Shown here in pieces: positions 39,005 through 48,107 of a DNA stretch of 64,000 bases. Under the pieces are notes generated by a model that made no database searches, had not been told where the DNA came from, and saw nothing but the letters and a program-made list of their open reading frames with translations. The stretch covers positions 1,111,093 through 1,175,092 of the forward strand of contig NZ_LN889782.1 of NCBI RefSeq assembly GCF_900009145.1, given 5' to 3'. This stretch comes from Planktothrix tepida PCC 9214. GTDB lineage: Bacteria; Cyanobacteriota; Cyanobacteriia; Cyanobacteriales; Microcoleaceae. Each line of letters begins with the position of its first letter. The first letter of the stretch is position 1. Made by a program: the position numbers and the translations under genes.

Positions 39005-40012
39005 ATGCACATTGTTAAATTTTTGCAAAAAATCGTTATAGTCTTGACAGTTGCATTAATTTGTGCAAGCTGTCGATACCTGCCCCAACTCAGTTACAAT
39101 CCCTGGGAAGTGGTTCCCACTGAAACCCAAGCGAATTTAGCTGACATTGCCTTTACCGGAACCAACCCGAAACATGGTTGGATTGTGGGCAGTGACGCGA
39201 CGCTATTGGAAACCACCGATGGGGGCGACCATTGGCAAGTCAAGCAACTGGATTTAGGGGAAGAAAAAGTTCGCTTCAACGCCATCAGCTTTAAGGGGTC
39301 TGAGGGCTGGATTGTGGGACTACCCTCCATTTTGTTGCATACGACCAATGAAGGGAATAAGTGGGAGCGAATTAGCCTCAATGCTAAATTACCCGGTGCT
39401 CCATATAGTATTGTGGCTCTTAGTCCCAATACCGCAGAAATGACAACGGATGTGGGAGCGATTTACCAAACCGAAGATGGCGGGAAAACCTGGAAAGCTC
39501 TCGTTGAAGATGCCGTAGGTTTTGTCAGAAGTCTGTCTCGTTCTGCGGATGGTCGCTATATTAGCGTTTCGGCTAAGGGGAATTTTTACTCAACTTGGGA
39601 ACCGGGATCTAAAGCGTGGGAACCTCATAACCGTTACAGTTCTAAACGGTTAGAAAAGATTGGTTTTGGTCAAGATGGCCGCTTGTGGATGATTGCTCGG
39701 GGCGGTGAATTGCGGTTTACTGACCCAGAAGATATCCAAGCCTGGGGTGATCCGGTTAACCCAGAATATTCTACCAGTTGGGGATTTTTAGATTTAGCTT
39801 ATCGCACTCCTGAAGAAATTTGGGTCAGTGGCGGGAGTGGAAATCTTCTGTGTAGTTTTGACGGTGGCCAAACTTGGCAGAAAGATCGGGGAATAGAAAA
39901 TGTCCCATCGAATCTGTACAAAATCAAGTTTTTCGACCCTGAACAAGGGTTTGTCCTGGGTCAAAGGGGGACATTACTCCGTTATCAAGGTTCGACCCCA
40001 GAAGCGGCTTAA
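39005..40012 (+). CDS. ycf48: Photosystem II assembly factor Ycf48 (HCF136)
   Basis: 335 residues. A lipoprotein-type signal peptide ends in LICASC, so the mature protein is lipid-anchored on the lumenal side. Repeated blade sequences ([36 protein letters not shown]) form the seven-bladed propeller. Ycf48 binds precursor D1 and aids early PSII assembly. It lies 24 bp after rubA and about 100 bp before psbE. Confidence 0.96.
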   Translation: MHIVKFLQKIVIVLTVALICASCRYLPQLSYNPWEVVPTETQANLADIAFTGTNPKHGWIVGSDATLLETTDGGDHWQVKQLDLGEEKVRFNAISFKGSEGWIVGLPSILLHTTNEGNKWERISLNAKLPGAPYSIVALSPNTAEMTTDVGAIYQTEDGGKTWKALVEDAVGFVRSLSRSADGRYISVSAKGNFYSTWEPGSKAWEPHNRYSSKRLEKIGFGQDGRLWMIARGGELRFTDPEDIQAWGDPVNPEYSTSWGFLDLAYRTPEEIWVSGGSGNLLCSFDGGQTWQKDRGIENVPSNLYKIKFFDPEQGFVLGQRGTLLRYQGSTPEAA

Positions 40013-40042
40013 ATAAACCTGAGATAAATCAATGGAGTAGGC

Positions 40043-40071
40043 TTGTTCCACATTCCCTGCTCCCGTATCAT
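40043..40071 (+). promoter_or_regulatory. Candidate promoter of psbEFLJ
   Basis: TTGTTC (40043-40048), a 17-bp spacer and TATCAT (40066-40071) resemble -35 and -10 boxes about 42 bp before psbE. This rests on pattern only. Transcription from the ycf48 side is also possible. Confidence 0.3.
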
Positions 40072-40112
40072 ATAGATTTGAGTGTTCAACCGTTGCTTGA
40101 GGAGATTTAACG

Positions 40113-40361
40113 ATGTCAGGAACAACTGGAGAGCGTCCTTTTGGCGATATTATTACCAGTATCCGGTATTGGGTGATTCACAGTATTACAATTCCGGCTT
40201 TATTTATTGCAGGTTGGCTGTTTGTCAGCACCGGTTTAGCTTACGATGCCTTTGGAACCCCTCGCCCTGATGAGTATTTTACTCAACAACGCCAGGAACT
40301 TCCGATTGTAAGCGATCGCTTTAATAGCAAAGATCAAATTGGCGATTTCATTAGTAAATAG
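40113..40361 (+). CDS. psbE: Cytochrome b559 alpha subunit
   Basis: 82 residues. A single membrane helix carries the haem ligand His23 ([17 protein letters not shown]). The C-terminal lumenal part [15 protein letters not shown] is typical. It forms the PSII cytochrome b559 with PsbF. It is the first gene of psbEFLJ. Confidence 0.99.
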   Translation: MSGTTGERPFGDIITSIRYWVIHSITIPALFIAGWLFVSTGLAYDAFGTPRPDEYFTQQRQELPIVSDRFNSKDQIGDFISK

Positions 40362-40520
<159 letters not shown>

Positions 40521-40530
40521 GAGACTGACA

Positions 40531-40650
40531 ATGGAACGGAGTAATAATCCCAATCGTCAACCTGTTGAGTTGAACAGAACTTCACTCTATTTAGGTTTGC
40601 TGTTGATTTTTGTTCTGGGTATTTTATTCTCCAGTTATTTCTTTAACTAA
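40531..40650 (+). CDS. psbL: Photosystem II protein L
   Basis: 39 residues. It begins [20 protein letters not shown] and ends in SSYFFN, the standard PsbL sequence with a single helix. It stabilises the PSII dimer and protects the quinone site. It lies ten bases after psbF. Confidence 0.98.
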   Translation: MERSNNPNRQPVELNRTSLYLGLLLIFVLGILFSSYFFN

Positions 40651-40811
40651 CTGGATTTTTTCTCGATTTAACGATTTTGGATTCACTTCGTGACGCTTCG
40701 CGAACGTTGATTGAGGAAACATATTTTTTACCTAAATATTCATCCTAAATCTCATATCCAAAATCTAAAATCCCTTGTCAATTAAGCTTTTGAATTAACG
40801 AGGTAATAGCC
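40651..40811. other. Enlarged psbL-psbJ spacer with repeat-like DNA
   Basis: 161 bp separates two genes that are normally only a few bases apart. It contains CTTCGTGACGCTTCGCGAAC (40688-40707), a partly self-complementary sequence of dispersed-repeat type, then AT-rich DNA with TCTCATATCCAAAATCTAAA. There is no ORF. Confidence 0.5.
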
Positions 40812-40931
40812 GTGTTGCAATCAGGTAGACTTCCCTTGTGGTTAATTGCCACTGTTGCGGGAACAGGTGTTTTAGTTGTGGTTGGTTTATTTTTCTACGG
40901 TTCTTATGTGGGTTTAGGTTCTTCCTTCTAA
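40812..40931 (+). CDS. psbJ: Photosystem II protein J
   Basis: 39 residues starting at GTG 40812, with GAGG eight bases upstream. [20 protein letters not shown] and [13 protein letters not shown] are the typical PsbJ helix and tail. It assists electron transfer within PSII and binding of extrinsic subunits. It is the last gene of the cluster, displaced by a 161-bp spacer. Confidence 0.97.
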   Translation: MLQSGRLPLWLIATVAGTGVLVVVGLFFYGSYVGLGSSF

Positions 40932-41022
40932 GACCGATGTAGGTTGATGAGCGCGAGGTATCGTGTCTCTACCCGCTTGAAAGTTGAGTATAAATTTCCC
41001 TAAAACTTTCATACTCATAACA

Positions 41023-41057
41023 AAATCCCGCTCCCTTCCATTGAGTGGGATTTTTGT
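41023..41057 (+). terminator. Terminator of psbEFLJ
   Basis: AATCCCGCTC (41025-41034) pairs with GAGTGGGATT (41044-41053) with one mismatch, followed by TTTT. The A run before the stem and the T run after it would let it work in both directions. Confidence 0.8.
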
Positions 41058-41109
41058 TATACAGCAGGGAACGGGGAACCGTTAGGAAAAGTCGATAGCG
41101 GTGACATAA

Positions 41110-41277
41110 ATGCTTGTTTTAGAATTTAAAGTTAGAGCAAAAAAACAACAGTATAAAGCGATAGATTTTGACTGGAGCAATCCTGTTAGGGCAAGTCGAT
41201 TCGTTGAACAAAGAATCTGCCGTCACATTGCTTTGCGATTGACAGTGAGAGTGTCAAAGCAGGTTAAGCTAGAATAA
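41110..41277 (+). pseudogene. tnpB stub and right-end-like sequence of an internally deleted IS200/IS605 element
   Basis: The frame begins MLVLEFKVRAKKQQYKAID, the standard N-terminus of cyanobacterial IS605 TnpB (OrfB). It then runs into unrelated sequence and stops after 55 codons. About 85 bp later, GAATCTGCCGTCAC (41213-41226) through GTGTCAA (41251-41257) resembles the hairpin-bearing right end of such elements. The centre of tnpB and any tnpA are missing, so the remnant cannot move by itself. Confidence 0.6.
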
Positions 41278-41301
41278 AAGTACATTTCAAGGAGTGTTTT
41301 A

Positions 41302-42915
41302 TTGATTAATTCTGTGAGTGCTTCTGTTTTTGATTCTGAACGTTTGCTGTTTAGTCCCACACCTTCTAATTTAGATGCCATTCCGATTATTTTTGCTTTT
41401 CCCAATGAATATACCGTTGGTATTACCAGTTTAGGATATCAACTGGTTTGGGCGACTTTAGCTATGCGTTCTGATGTAGAAGTAAGTCGTTTATTTACTG
41501 ATGTGCATGAACCCTTACCTCAACAACCTAAACTCGTCGGTTTTTCCTTTTCTTGGGAACTGGATTACGTTAATATTTTTGAGCGTTTAGAATTCCTCAA
41601 TATTCCCCTGCGTTCGGTTCATCGGACAGAAAAACATCCCTTGATTTTTGGGGGTGGCCCCGTATTAACTGCTAATCCCGAACCTTTTGCCGATTTTTTT
41701 GATATTATTTTACTGGGTGATGGAGAAAATTTATTAGGCGATTTCATAGACGCTTATCAACAGGTTTCTCAGGAATCGCGCTCGACACAATTACGACATT
41801 TAGCCCTAATTCCAGGAATTTATATTCCCAGTTTATATGAAGTATCTTATGACAGTTTAGAAGGTAACATTAAAGCCATTAAACCGGTAGATTCTAATAC
41901 TCCTCCCGAAATCCAAAAACAAACCTATCGCGGAAATATTTTATCCGCTTCAACGGTTGTTACGGAAAAAGCGGCTTGGGAAAATATCTATATGGTGGAA
42001 GTGGTTCGCAGTTGTCCTGAAATGTGCCGTTTCTGTTTAGCCAGTTATTTAACTTTACCCTTTAGAACAGCTAGTTTAGAAGCATCTTTAATTCCAGCGA
42101 TTGAACGGGGACTGCAAGTAACGCGGCGTTTAGGTTTATTAGGTGCGTCCGTCACACAACATCCTGAATTTGATGAATTATTGAATTATTTAACTCAACC
42201 GAAATATGATGATGTGCGTTTAAGTATTGCTTCCGTTAGAACAAATACCGTTACCGAAAAATTAGCAAAAACCTTAGCAAAACGAGACACTCGTACCTTG
42301 ACAATTGCAGTTGAAAGTGGTAGCGATCGCCTACGAAAAATCATCAATAAAAAGTTAGAAAATCAAGAAATTATTCAAGCCATTATTAATGCTAAAAATG
42401 GCGGTTTACAGGGGATGAAACTCTATGGCATGGTGGGGATTCCGGGGGAAGAATTAGAGGATGTAGAAGCCACAATAGACCTAATGAAGACGTTAAAAAA
42501 AGCAGTACCGGGCTTTAAATTAACGCTCGGTTGTAGTACCTTTGTACCAAAATCTCACACTCCATTTCAGTGGTTTGGGGTGAATCCTGATGCAGAAAAA
42601 CGACTGAAATTATTAGAAAAACAATTAAAATCCAATAACATTGATTTCCGACCTGAAAGTTATAAATGGTCTGTGATTCAAGCTCTACTTTCTAGGGGCG
42701 ATCGTCGAATTTCTAATCTTTTAGAATTAGTAAGAAACTATGGAGACTCCCTCGGAAGTTATCGTCGCGCCTTCAAAGAATTACGCGGAAAATTACCCCC
42801 AATAGAATATTATGTTAACCAAAATTGGGATTTAGATCAAGTCTTACCTTGGCAACATCTTCAAGGCCCTTTACCCGTCAATACCCTGAAAAAACACCTA
42901 ACTGACTCCCTGTAG
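41302..42915 (+). CDS. B12-binding-domain radical SAM protein
   Basis: 537 residues. The N-terminal half (about 30-190) resembles a cobalamin-binding Rossmann domain (LVGFSFSWELDYVNIFERLE; FGGGPVLTANPEPFADFFD). The radical SAM cluster motif is CPEMCRFC, with Cys238, Cys242 and Cys245. KLYGMVGIPGEELEDVEATI is typical of the catalytic barrel. I keep the TTG at 41302 because AAGGAG lies seven bases before it and the conserved region begins soon after. The reaction is unknown. It is a conserved cyanobacterial gene. Confidence 0.87.
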   Translation: MINSVSASVFDSERLLFSPTPSNLDAIPIIFAFPNEYTVGITSLGYQLVWATLAMRSDVEVSRLFTDVHEPLPQQPKLVGFSFSWELDYVNIFERLEFLNIPLRSVHRTEKHPLIFGGGPVLTANPEPFADFFDIILLGDGENLLGDFIDAYQQVSQESRSTQLRHLALIPGIYIPSLYEVSYDSLEGNIKAIKPVDSNTPPEIQKQTYRGNILSASTVVTEKAAWENIYMVEVVRSCPEMCRFCLASYLTLPFRTASLEASLIPAIERGLQVTRRLGLLGASVTQHPEFDELLNYLTQPKYDDVRLSIASVRTNTVTEKLAKTLAKRDTRTLTIAVESGSDRLRKIINKKLENQEIIQAIINAKNGGLQGMKLYGMVGIPGEELEDVEATIDLMKTLKKAVPGFKLTLGCSTFVPKSHTPFQWFGVNPDAEKRLKLLEKQLKSNNIDFRPESYKWSVIQALLSRGDRRISNLLELVRNYGDSLGSYRRAFKELRGKLPPIEYYVNQNWDLDQVLPWQHLQGPLPVNTLKKHLTDSL

Positions 42916-42964
42916 AGTGCTTAAGCAACGTGGACGCACCATCATATTATTTAGGTATTATTTT

Positions 42965-45823
42965 TTAATCCTCCAAAATTTCAACAGTTCCTTGATAACC
43001 ATCAACTCGAACTCGTTGACCGTCTTTTAAAGAGGTAGTAGCCCCTTGAATATTCATCACCGCAGGAATACCATATTCTCGTGCGATAATAGCACCATGA
43101 GAAAGTTGTCCGCCGACTTCAGAAATAATCGCTTTTGCGGTTAATAAAATGGGCGACCATCCGGCATCGGTGTAGGGAACAACCAGAATTTTATCCTCTG
43201 TTTGATCTATAATATTAGTTAAACTACGACAAATTTTAATGGTTCCTTCCACACAGCCAATACTAGCAGGAATTCCTTGTAAAATTGCAGCATTTTGAAT
43301 ATTTTGTAACCGATGTTTCGGTAAGATAGTACCATAAACAACGGGGAGAATTGTGCGATCGCAATCTTCTTGAAAAATATTCCGACGTTGATGAACTTTC
43401 GGAATAAAATCGGGTTCAATATTCTGTTCTATCCAAGCTTTAATTTCATCCCATTCTAAATAAAAGATATCTCCTGAGTTCTCTAATATTCCTTGAGTAA
43501 TGGCTTGAGATTCTATAGCCAAGATTGTCCATCGTAAATGAGCTAAAAGTTTCCCATAAACTTCAGCGATTTTACTTTTCGTTAACGTGCGTTCATAACA
43601 TTGAGCTTGTCGCCATTTTTCCCATTGATTTAAGTTAGAAACGTTTAAATTTTCCATGCGGTAGTTTACATTTTTGATAATTTTGAATAGCATTTCTTTA
43701 AATATTTCTGGTTGTTCTAACCAATTCGGTACAGAAATATCGGTTCCCACTTCACTTAAATAGCCATAGGTTTGTAACCAGGTTTCAAATTGTTGATGAA
43801 ATTGTTGATTTTCTGCGAGTTTTTGCTCGAAAGATTGATGAGTAATGGGTTCGGTTTCTGTAAAAGTTTCTCTAATTTGATCGGCTAGAGTTTGTAATGC
43901 TTGCATTGAAGCAACTTCTGGGGAAGTATGGGTAGGGATCCAAGCATCAGAAACTTTAAATAAGCTTCGACGAATGGCTAACCCAATGGGTGCAATAATA
44001 TTATAGTAAGTCGCTAATTTTAATGTTTTTTGTAGGGTTTCTGATTGTTCTAAGAGTTGAGTTAAGGTTAGTAATTCAAGAGATTGATGAGATTCAATCT
44101 GTTGTAATGTAGGTAAAAATAGCTGTTCTAAATCTCGTTTAAAATCTTGATCTAAATGCCGTTCTCGTTGAATTAATCGCCATAAACCGGGTAATGAAGG
44201 GAAGAGTTTACCCAGGGGAGGTTTTCCCATTTTTTGCCCTCGGACTAAAAACTCTAACCCCTGTTTAGGTAATCCCATTAACGTAAAGATTTCTCCTAAT
44301 AAACTGGCATTAAAATAGGCATGGGAAGCGAATAACGTAGCAGTTTGTTTAAAATCTAAATGGGAAACTTTTTTTCCTAAAACTAAGGTGAATAGTTCAC
44401 CCCAAACCCCACAGGTTAAGGGGCGATTAATTGACCAGGTTAAGGGAGGAATGACCCCAGGAATGACTTCTGCTGCGATAGTTCTTGTCCAAATAGGGCG
44501 TAAATTAGTAATCGGACGAGTTTGCAAAATCCAAACTTTGACTCCATCCCAACACCATTCAATATCTTGGGGGATACCTTGATAAAAAGCTTCTATATCT
44601 TGGGCGAGTTGAACTAATTCTAAAATAACTGTTTTTGGTAAAAAACTAGGAAGCTCTAACTCCTCTATTAAGGTATTGATTTCTATTTCTAAATGTACCG
44701 GAGTAAATTGACCCCCAACTACTAATTCTGCCCCCCCTCGTAAGGCTTCAATAATAATTTGTGAACCCCCATCTAAGGGGTTGCGAGTAAACATCACGCC
44801 TGCAACTTCACTGGCTAAATAAGGTTGAATTAATACAGCAATTCCCGCATCAGGAAGGTGTTGATTTTGACGATAGGAAATCGCTTCAGGATTCCAATAG
44901 GATTGACGACATTGAATAATAGCAGGTTGTAATTCCGTCGGAGAATAAATAGGGCCAATGGTTTGATATTGTCCTGCTGCTGATGAGTTGTTACTATCTT
45001 CTCCAATAGCAGAAGAACGGATAATTAAGGGATAATTGGTTAATTGAATTTGTTTTTTAAAAGGGATATTAATATCTTCTAAACGGTTAATAGCTGGCAA
45101 AACCCACCCTAAAGGAACTTTAAACCCAGCCCGTTTTAATTCACTTAATCGGGTTGCTTTTTCGCCACAGTGTTGAATATCAAGTTTATCTTTTAAGTTA
45201 AAATATTGTTGTTTCATATACAGTCCTACATCATCTTTTTGAGCTAAATTAATGATAACTAATTCAACCGCTAAACCGATCACTGCCACCAATTCCCAAG
45301 GAGAAAAGGTAGGAGATTGGGATTTTTGATGCCAAAACCACACCCAAAATATCGCACTTAAACACCCTAAACGGGATGCCCAAAGTCGAGAAGAAGACTT
45401 AGAAATGGGCAATAATAAATAACTAACTCTCCAGATCATTAATCCAGTGATTCCGCTACTGACGGCAATAATCGGAGAATAGACTAATATTCCCCAAGTT
45501 GCATTGGTAACGCCTCCACCTTTAGCAATAAAATATCGTCCTGCGACTAATAAAATTAAACTGACGATTTGCAAAACTGGAGTATTGGGGAATAAAATCT
45601 TGGCAGTAATTACTGGAATAATCCCCCGTGCTATTTCTAGGATAACAGCAATGATTCCCGCTTGTTTTCCTCCCTGGGAAAAGGCTGCGGAAACACTAAT
45701 ATTTCCTGTCCCTAATTGTGATAAATTTTTCCCAGATAAGAGTTGGACAACCCAACGGGTTAGGGGTAATGCCCCCAAACTAAAGCTACCCAATAATAGT
45801 AATAGTATTACGCCAAAATACAT
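42965..45823 (-). CDS. Fusion of PlsY-like membrane domain with PEP-synthase/dikinase-like phosphotransferase
   Basis: 952 residues from ATG 45823. Residues 1-195 are a multi-helix domain with PlsY acyltransferase-like loops (GTGNISVSAAF; AKGGGVTNATWG). From about 215 to 440 lies an ATP-grasp PPDK N-terminal domain (GEKATRLSELKRAGFKVPLG; IIRSSAIGEDSNNSSAAGQY; QDIEWCWDG). The last 90 residues hold the swivelling phosphohistidine domain (GGQLSHGAIIAREYGIPAV). There is no C-terminal PEP-binding barrel, so the soluble part resembles rifampicin phosphotransferase layout more than true PEP synthase. The substrate is unknown, and membrane tethering is inferred. Confidence 0.82.
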   Translation of the reverse strand: MYFGVILLLLLGSFSLGALPLTRWVVQLLSGKNLSQLGTGNISVSAAFSQGGKQAGIIAVILEIARGIIPVITAKILFPNTPVLQIVSLILLVAGRYFIAKGGGVTNATWGILVYSPIIAVSSGITGLMIWRVSYLLLPISKSSSRLWASRLGCLSAIFWVWFWHQKSQSPTFSPWELVAVIGLAVELVIINLAQKDDVGLYMKQQYFNLKDKLDIQHCGEKATRLSELKRAGFKVPLGWVLPAINRLEDINIPFKKQIQLTNYPLIIRSSAIGEDSNNSSAAGQYQTIGPIYSPTELQPAIIQCRQSYWNPEAISYRQNQHLPDAGIAVLIQPYLASEVAGVMFTRNPLDGGSQIIIEALRGGAELVVGGQFTPVHLEIEINTLIEELELPSFLPKTVILELVQLAQDIEAFYQGIPQDIEWCWDGVKVWILQTRPITNLRPIWTRTIAAEVIPGVIPPLTWSINRPLTCGVWGELFTLVLGKKVSHLDFKQTATLFASHAYFNASLLGEIFTLMGLPKQGLEFLVRGQKMGKPPLGKLFPSLPGLWRLIQRERHLDQDFKRDLEQLFLPTLQQIESHQSLELLTLTQLLEQSETLQKTLKLATYYNIIAPIGLAIRRSLFKVSDAWIPTHTSPEVASMQALQTLADQIRETFTETEPITHQSFEQKLAENQQFHQQFETWLQTYGYLSEVGTDISVPNWLEQPEIFKEMLFKIIKNVNYRMENLNVSNLNQWEKWRQAQCYERTLTKSKIAEVYGKLLAHLRWTILAIESQAITQGILENSGDIFYLEWDEIKAWIEQNIEPDFIPKVHQRRNIFQEDCDRTILPVVYGTILPKHRLQNIQNAAILQGIPASIGCVEGTIKICRSLTNIIDQTEDKILVVPYTDAGWSPILLTAKAIISEVGGQLSHGAIIAREYGIPAVMNIQGATTSLKDGQRVRVDGYQGTVEILED

Positions 45824-45840
45824 GATCAATATTTTCCTGT

Positions 45841-45996
45841 AATGCGGTTTTAGGGGAAGCTTGTTATCGTTATCTGGTGAATGATAATATTTTAATGACT
45901 TCTGGGGTTTCCGTTATTTTTAATCCTAATCCCGATTCTCCCTGCTATTGTGATGATATTGGCGTGGGTGTAATTCAAAGAAGTTTTAGCTTTTAA
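45841..45996 (+). pseudogene. C-terminal relic of a carbohydrate/iron-type porin (OprB family)
   Basis: The plus-strand frame after a stop at 45823 reads about 50 residues including ACYRYLVNDNILMTSGV, then SVIFNPNPDSP, and ends in GVGVIQRSFSF before TAA. This matches the last two strands of cyanobacterial OprB-type porins (typically YRxxVNDNIxITPGxxVIFNP ... RTTFxF). No start or upstream barrel exists, since the DNA before it is the start of the fusion gene on the other strand. It is therefore a fragment. Confidence 0.65.
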
Positions 45997-46054
45997 TTAA
46001 CAAAAAATGAGATAATCGTTAAGGTATCATTAAATTAAGGAACAAATCGGTCTT

Positions 46055-46225
46055 ATGGCAAGTAATACCCTATGGATTCCGATTGCAGTGCTTGTTGTCG
46101 GATTTATTGCGGCAGTCAGCATTGGATCAATTGCTTGGTATAATTCCAAGCGTCCTCCCGGTTGGGAAGGTAAAGAAAGACCGGACTATATTCCTAAAGT
46201 CAATTCAGAAGATGAGAAAAATTAA
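46055..46225 (+). CDS. Small single-helix membrane protein, Psb35-like
   Basis: 56 residues. One helix (IPIAVLVVGFIAAVSIG) is followed by SIAWYNSKRPPGWEGKERPD. The motif after the helix recalls the cyanobacterial small protein Psb35 (Ssl2148 type), which associates with the CP47 module of PSII. The similarity is from memory, so the name is tentative. It is conserved in length and composition with a real gene, and a bidirectional hairpin follows it. Confidence 0.6.
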   Translation: MASNTLWIPIAVLVVGFIAAVSIGSIAWYNSKRPPGWEGKERPDYIPKVNSEDEKN

Positions 46226-46347
46226 GGATAAAATCGGTCTGTAGATCTGGAGTTTTAATTTCCTCGAATGAGAGGTGCTATTTTTACGCCAGATCCGGAT
46301 CGGTTTTTACTCATCTTTTCAGGTTTCAAACGTTACTGTCAAGATGA

Positions 46348-46379
46348 AAGTCGGGAAGAACAGTTGCTTTTCCCGACTT
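46348..46379. terminator. Bidirectional hairpin between convergent genes
   Basis: AAGTCGGGAA (46348-46357) and TTCCCGACTT (46370-46379) form a perfect 10-bp stem between the small membrane protein gene and the DUF2993 gene. T runs are weak on both sides. Confidence 0.65.
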
Positions 46380-46450
46380 CAAACTCAAACCGATTTTCTT
46401 TAACAACTCTCCTCCGACAATTGAATGTTTAACGACAAACCAACAACGGT

Positions 46451-47209
46451 TTAGTTTTTCTTTCCTTTCGGAAATTGGTTGATTTGAGCAGACCCATAAA
46501 AAATCAGAGAATTGTTTTGAATTCGCAGTCGATCAACCTTTAATTGGGTTCCATCTAAGGCGAACTTGTCGAGATCTAATAAATCATTGACATGGTTCAC
46601 CAAAGCTTGACTCAGGTTAATAGCCTCCTGATTTCCGCTATATTGGACATCGACAAATCGGATTTTTTGACGGTCTTGCACCTCCACTTGAGTTGTAAAA
46701 TCAACTTGAACAGGTTCCTGTGAATTTCCGAGTAGAATTTCTGATTGAATTCGCAGGGCTTTTTCAGGAGTAATAGTCATTAAAGTTTGAGTAAACTTTA
46801 AGGGTTCTCCCTGATATTGAAGGCGCTGAAGTTTTTCGACTACAAACGGGGTATTAAAAGAGTCCGTTAAGTCTTCCTCTGTTAACACGACCCGTAAACT
46901 CGCTTGAGTTGGTTGTCGTAACTTCACTTGACCTGTAAAAATGGCGCTGAAATCAATAGACACCGCTTGCACATAGAGTTCCATGACTGCAATGCGGAGG
47001 CCATTGTACATCAGCATCCCGTTTCCGATGAAATCAAAACCATCGACGCTTCCCTGCAATAGCTTGGCTACAGGTTCCGCCCGAACGTTGGCTTCAATTT
47101 TTTCAGAACGCTTGAACAAAGCCGCGATCGCAGTCCCGACAACCTTGCTGACGAGGCGATCGCCACTTTGAGTCTGAAAAGAAGTGCTTCCAAACAAAGC
47201 CTGTACCAT
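46451..47209 (-). CDS. DUF2993 (LmeA-like) lipid-binding protein
   Basis: 252 residues. GDRLVSKVVGTAIAALFKRSEKIEANV, VDGFDFIGNGMLMYNGLRI and VKLRQPTQASLRVVLTEEDL match the DUF2993 family common in cyanobacteria. The family is structurally related to LmeA/BPI-type lipid-binding tubes. No signal peptide is visible. The function in cyanobacteria is unknown. Confidence 0.85.
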   Translation of the reverse strand: MVQALFGSTSFQTQSGDRLVSKVVGTAIAALFKRSEKIEANVRAEPVAKLLQGSVDGFDFIGNGMLMYNGLRIAVMELYVQAVSIDFSAIFTGQVKLRQPTQASLRVVLTEEDLTDSFNTPFVVEKLQRLQYQGEPLKFTQTLMTITPEKALRIQSEILLGNSQEPVQVDFTTQVEVQDRQKIRFVDVQYSGNQEAINLSQALVNHVNDLLDLDKFALDGTQLKVDRLRIQNNSLIFYGSAQINQFPKGKKN

Positions 47210-47265
47210 TCCTATGCTCGCTAGCCGACCTACCTATTATAACTTTTTATGAAGTTTTGTAAAAA

Positions 47266-47403
47266 TTAGTAATGCTTATCGAAGGCATAGTTGAAAGTTA
47301 AACCAGGGATGGTTGTTACAGGAAATGGTGAACCCGTTAGAATGGTTGAGTCAATCGTCACCCAATAGCGCGTATAAGTCGTGTTGGCTCTTAAGGTACA
47401 CAA
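47266..47403 (-). pseudogene. Possible coding relic between the DUF2993 and Uma2 genes
   Basis: A minus-strand frame from TTG 47403 to TAA 47266 reads about 45 residues including RANTTYTRYWVTIDSTILTG and PGLTFNYAFDKHY, which looks like the end of a secreted beta-rich protein. Just upstream an in-frame stop (47419) interrupts it, and a second frame over the same DNA (ending YLKSQHDLYALLGDD) is also open. I cannot decide which one is genuine, or whether either is. Confidence 0.25.
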
Positions 47404-47453
47404 CTTGATCCGCGATCGCTATGCTGTAATAGAGCATTTGTCCGAGTTGCCGA

Positions 47454-48014
47454 TTACAAAATCAACCATTCAAAAATTTGATTAACGGTTAACTGTAACT
47501 TAATTTCTGTTAAAATAGGTAAGGGAGTATCTCCCCGTAAAAGTTGTACCCGTTGGTCAGCAAATACAATTAAAACTGTTTCTTCATCGGGGTCAATTAA
47601 CCATCCTAATTCCGTTCCATTTTGGGAACAATGCAACAAATTTCCTAAAACTTTGGTTTGACTTTGTTCAGGGGATAAAATTTCAATTGACCAATCAGGA
47701 TGAACCTCGAATCGATTAGCAATTCGACCGGAAGAGGTGCGAGAAATTCTTTCCCATCGGAATACAACAACATCAGGAACAATTGCATTTCCCCCAAAAC
47801 TACAGCGTAATTCAGGAAACGCATAGGCAATTTTGTGAGGTTCAGCAACGGCGTTAATCACCTCACAGAGTTTACCTTGAATTAAACTATGTTCACCTTG
47901 GGGCATTGGCTTGGGTCTAATTTGACCATTAATAAATTCTTGAGCAGGTTTCGTTTCCGGTTGTTGCAGGAATTCCTCTAATGTTAACTTTGGGGTGGTC
48001 GTTTGAATCATCAC
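47454..48014 (-). CDS. Uma2 family (DUF820) endonuclease-like protein
   Basis: 186 residues of the PD-(D/E)XK-like Uma2 family, strongly expanded in filamentous cyanobacteria. Typical features are LTLEEFLQQPETKPAQEFING, AIVPDVVVFRWERI, HPDWSIEILSPEQS and ELGWLIDPDEETV. The Asp and Glu residues in these blocks form the predicted active site. The role of the family is unresolved. Confidence 0.88.
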   Translation of the reverse strand: MMIQTTTPKLTLEEFLQQPETKPAQEFINGQIRPKPMPQGEHSLIQGKLCEVINAVAEPHKIAYAFPELRCSFGGNAIVPDVVVFRWERISRTSSGRIANRFEVHPDWSIEILSPEQSQTKVLGNLLHCSQNGTELGWLIDPDEETVLIVFADQRVQLLRGDTPLPILTEIKLQLTVNQIFEWLIL

Positions 48015-48107
48015 TTTGAACCCAATTTCTGTTTTAATTTTGATACTTTATTACCCTTAAAGTAGGCACTCCTAGGCAATATCATTAAAATCAATCCCTG
48101 TGTTCTG

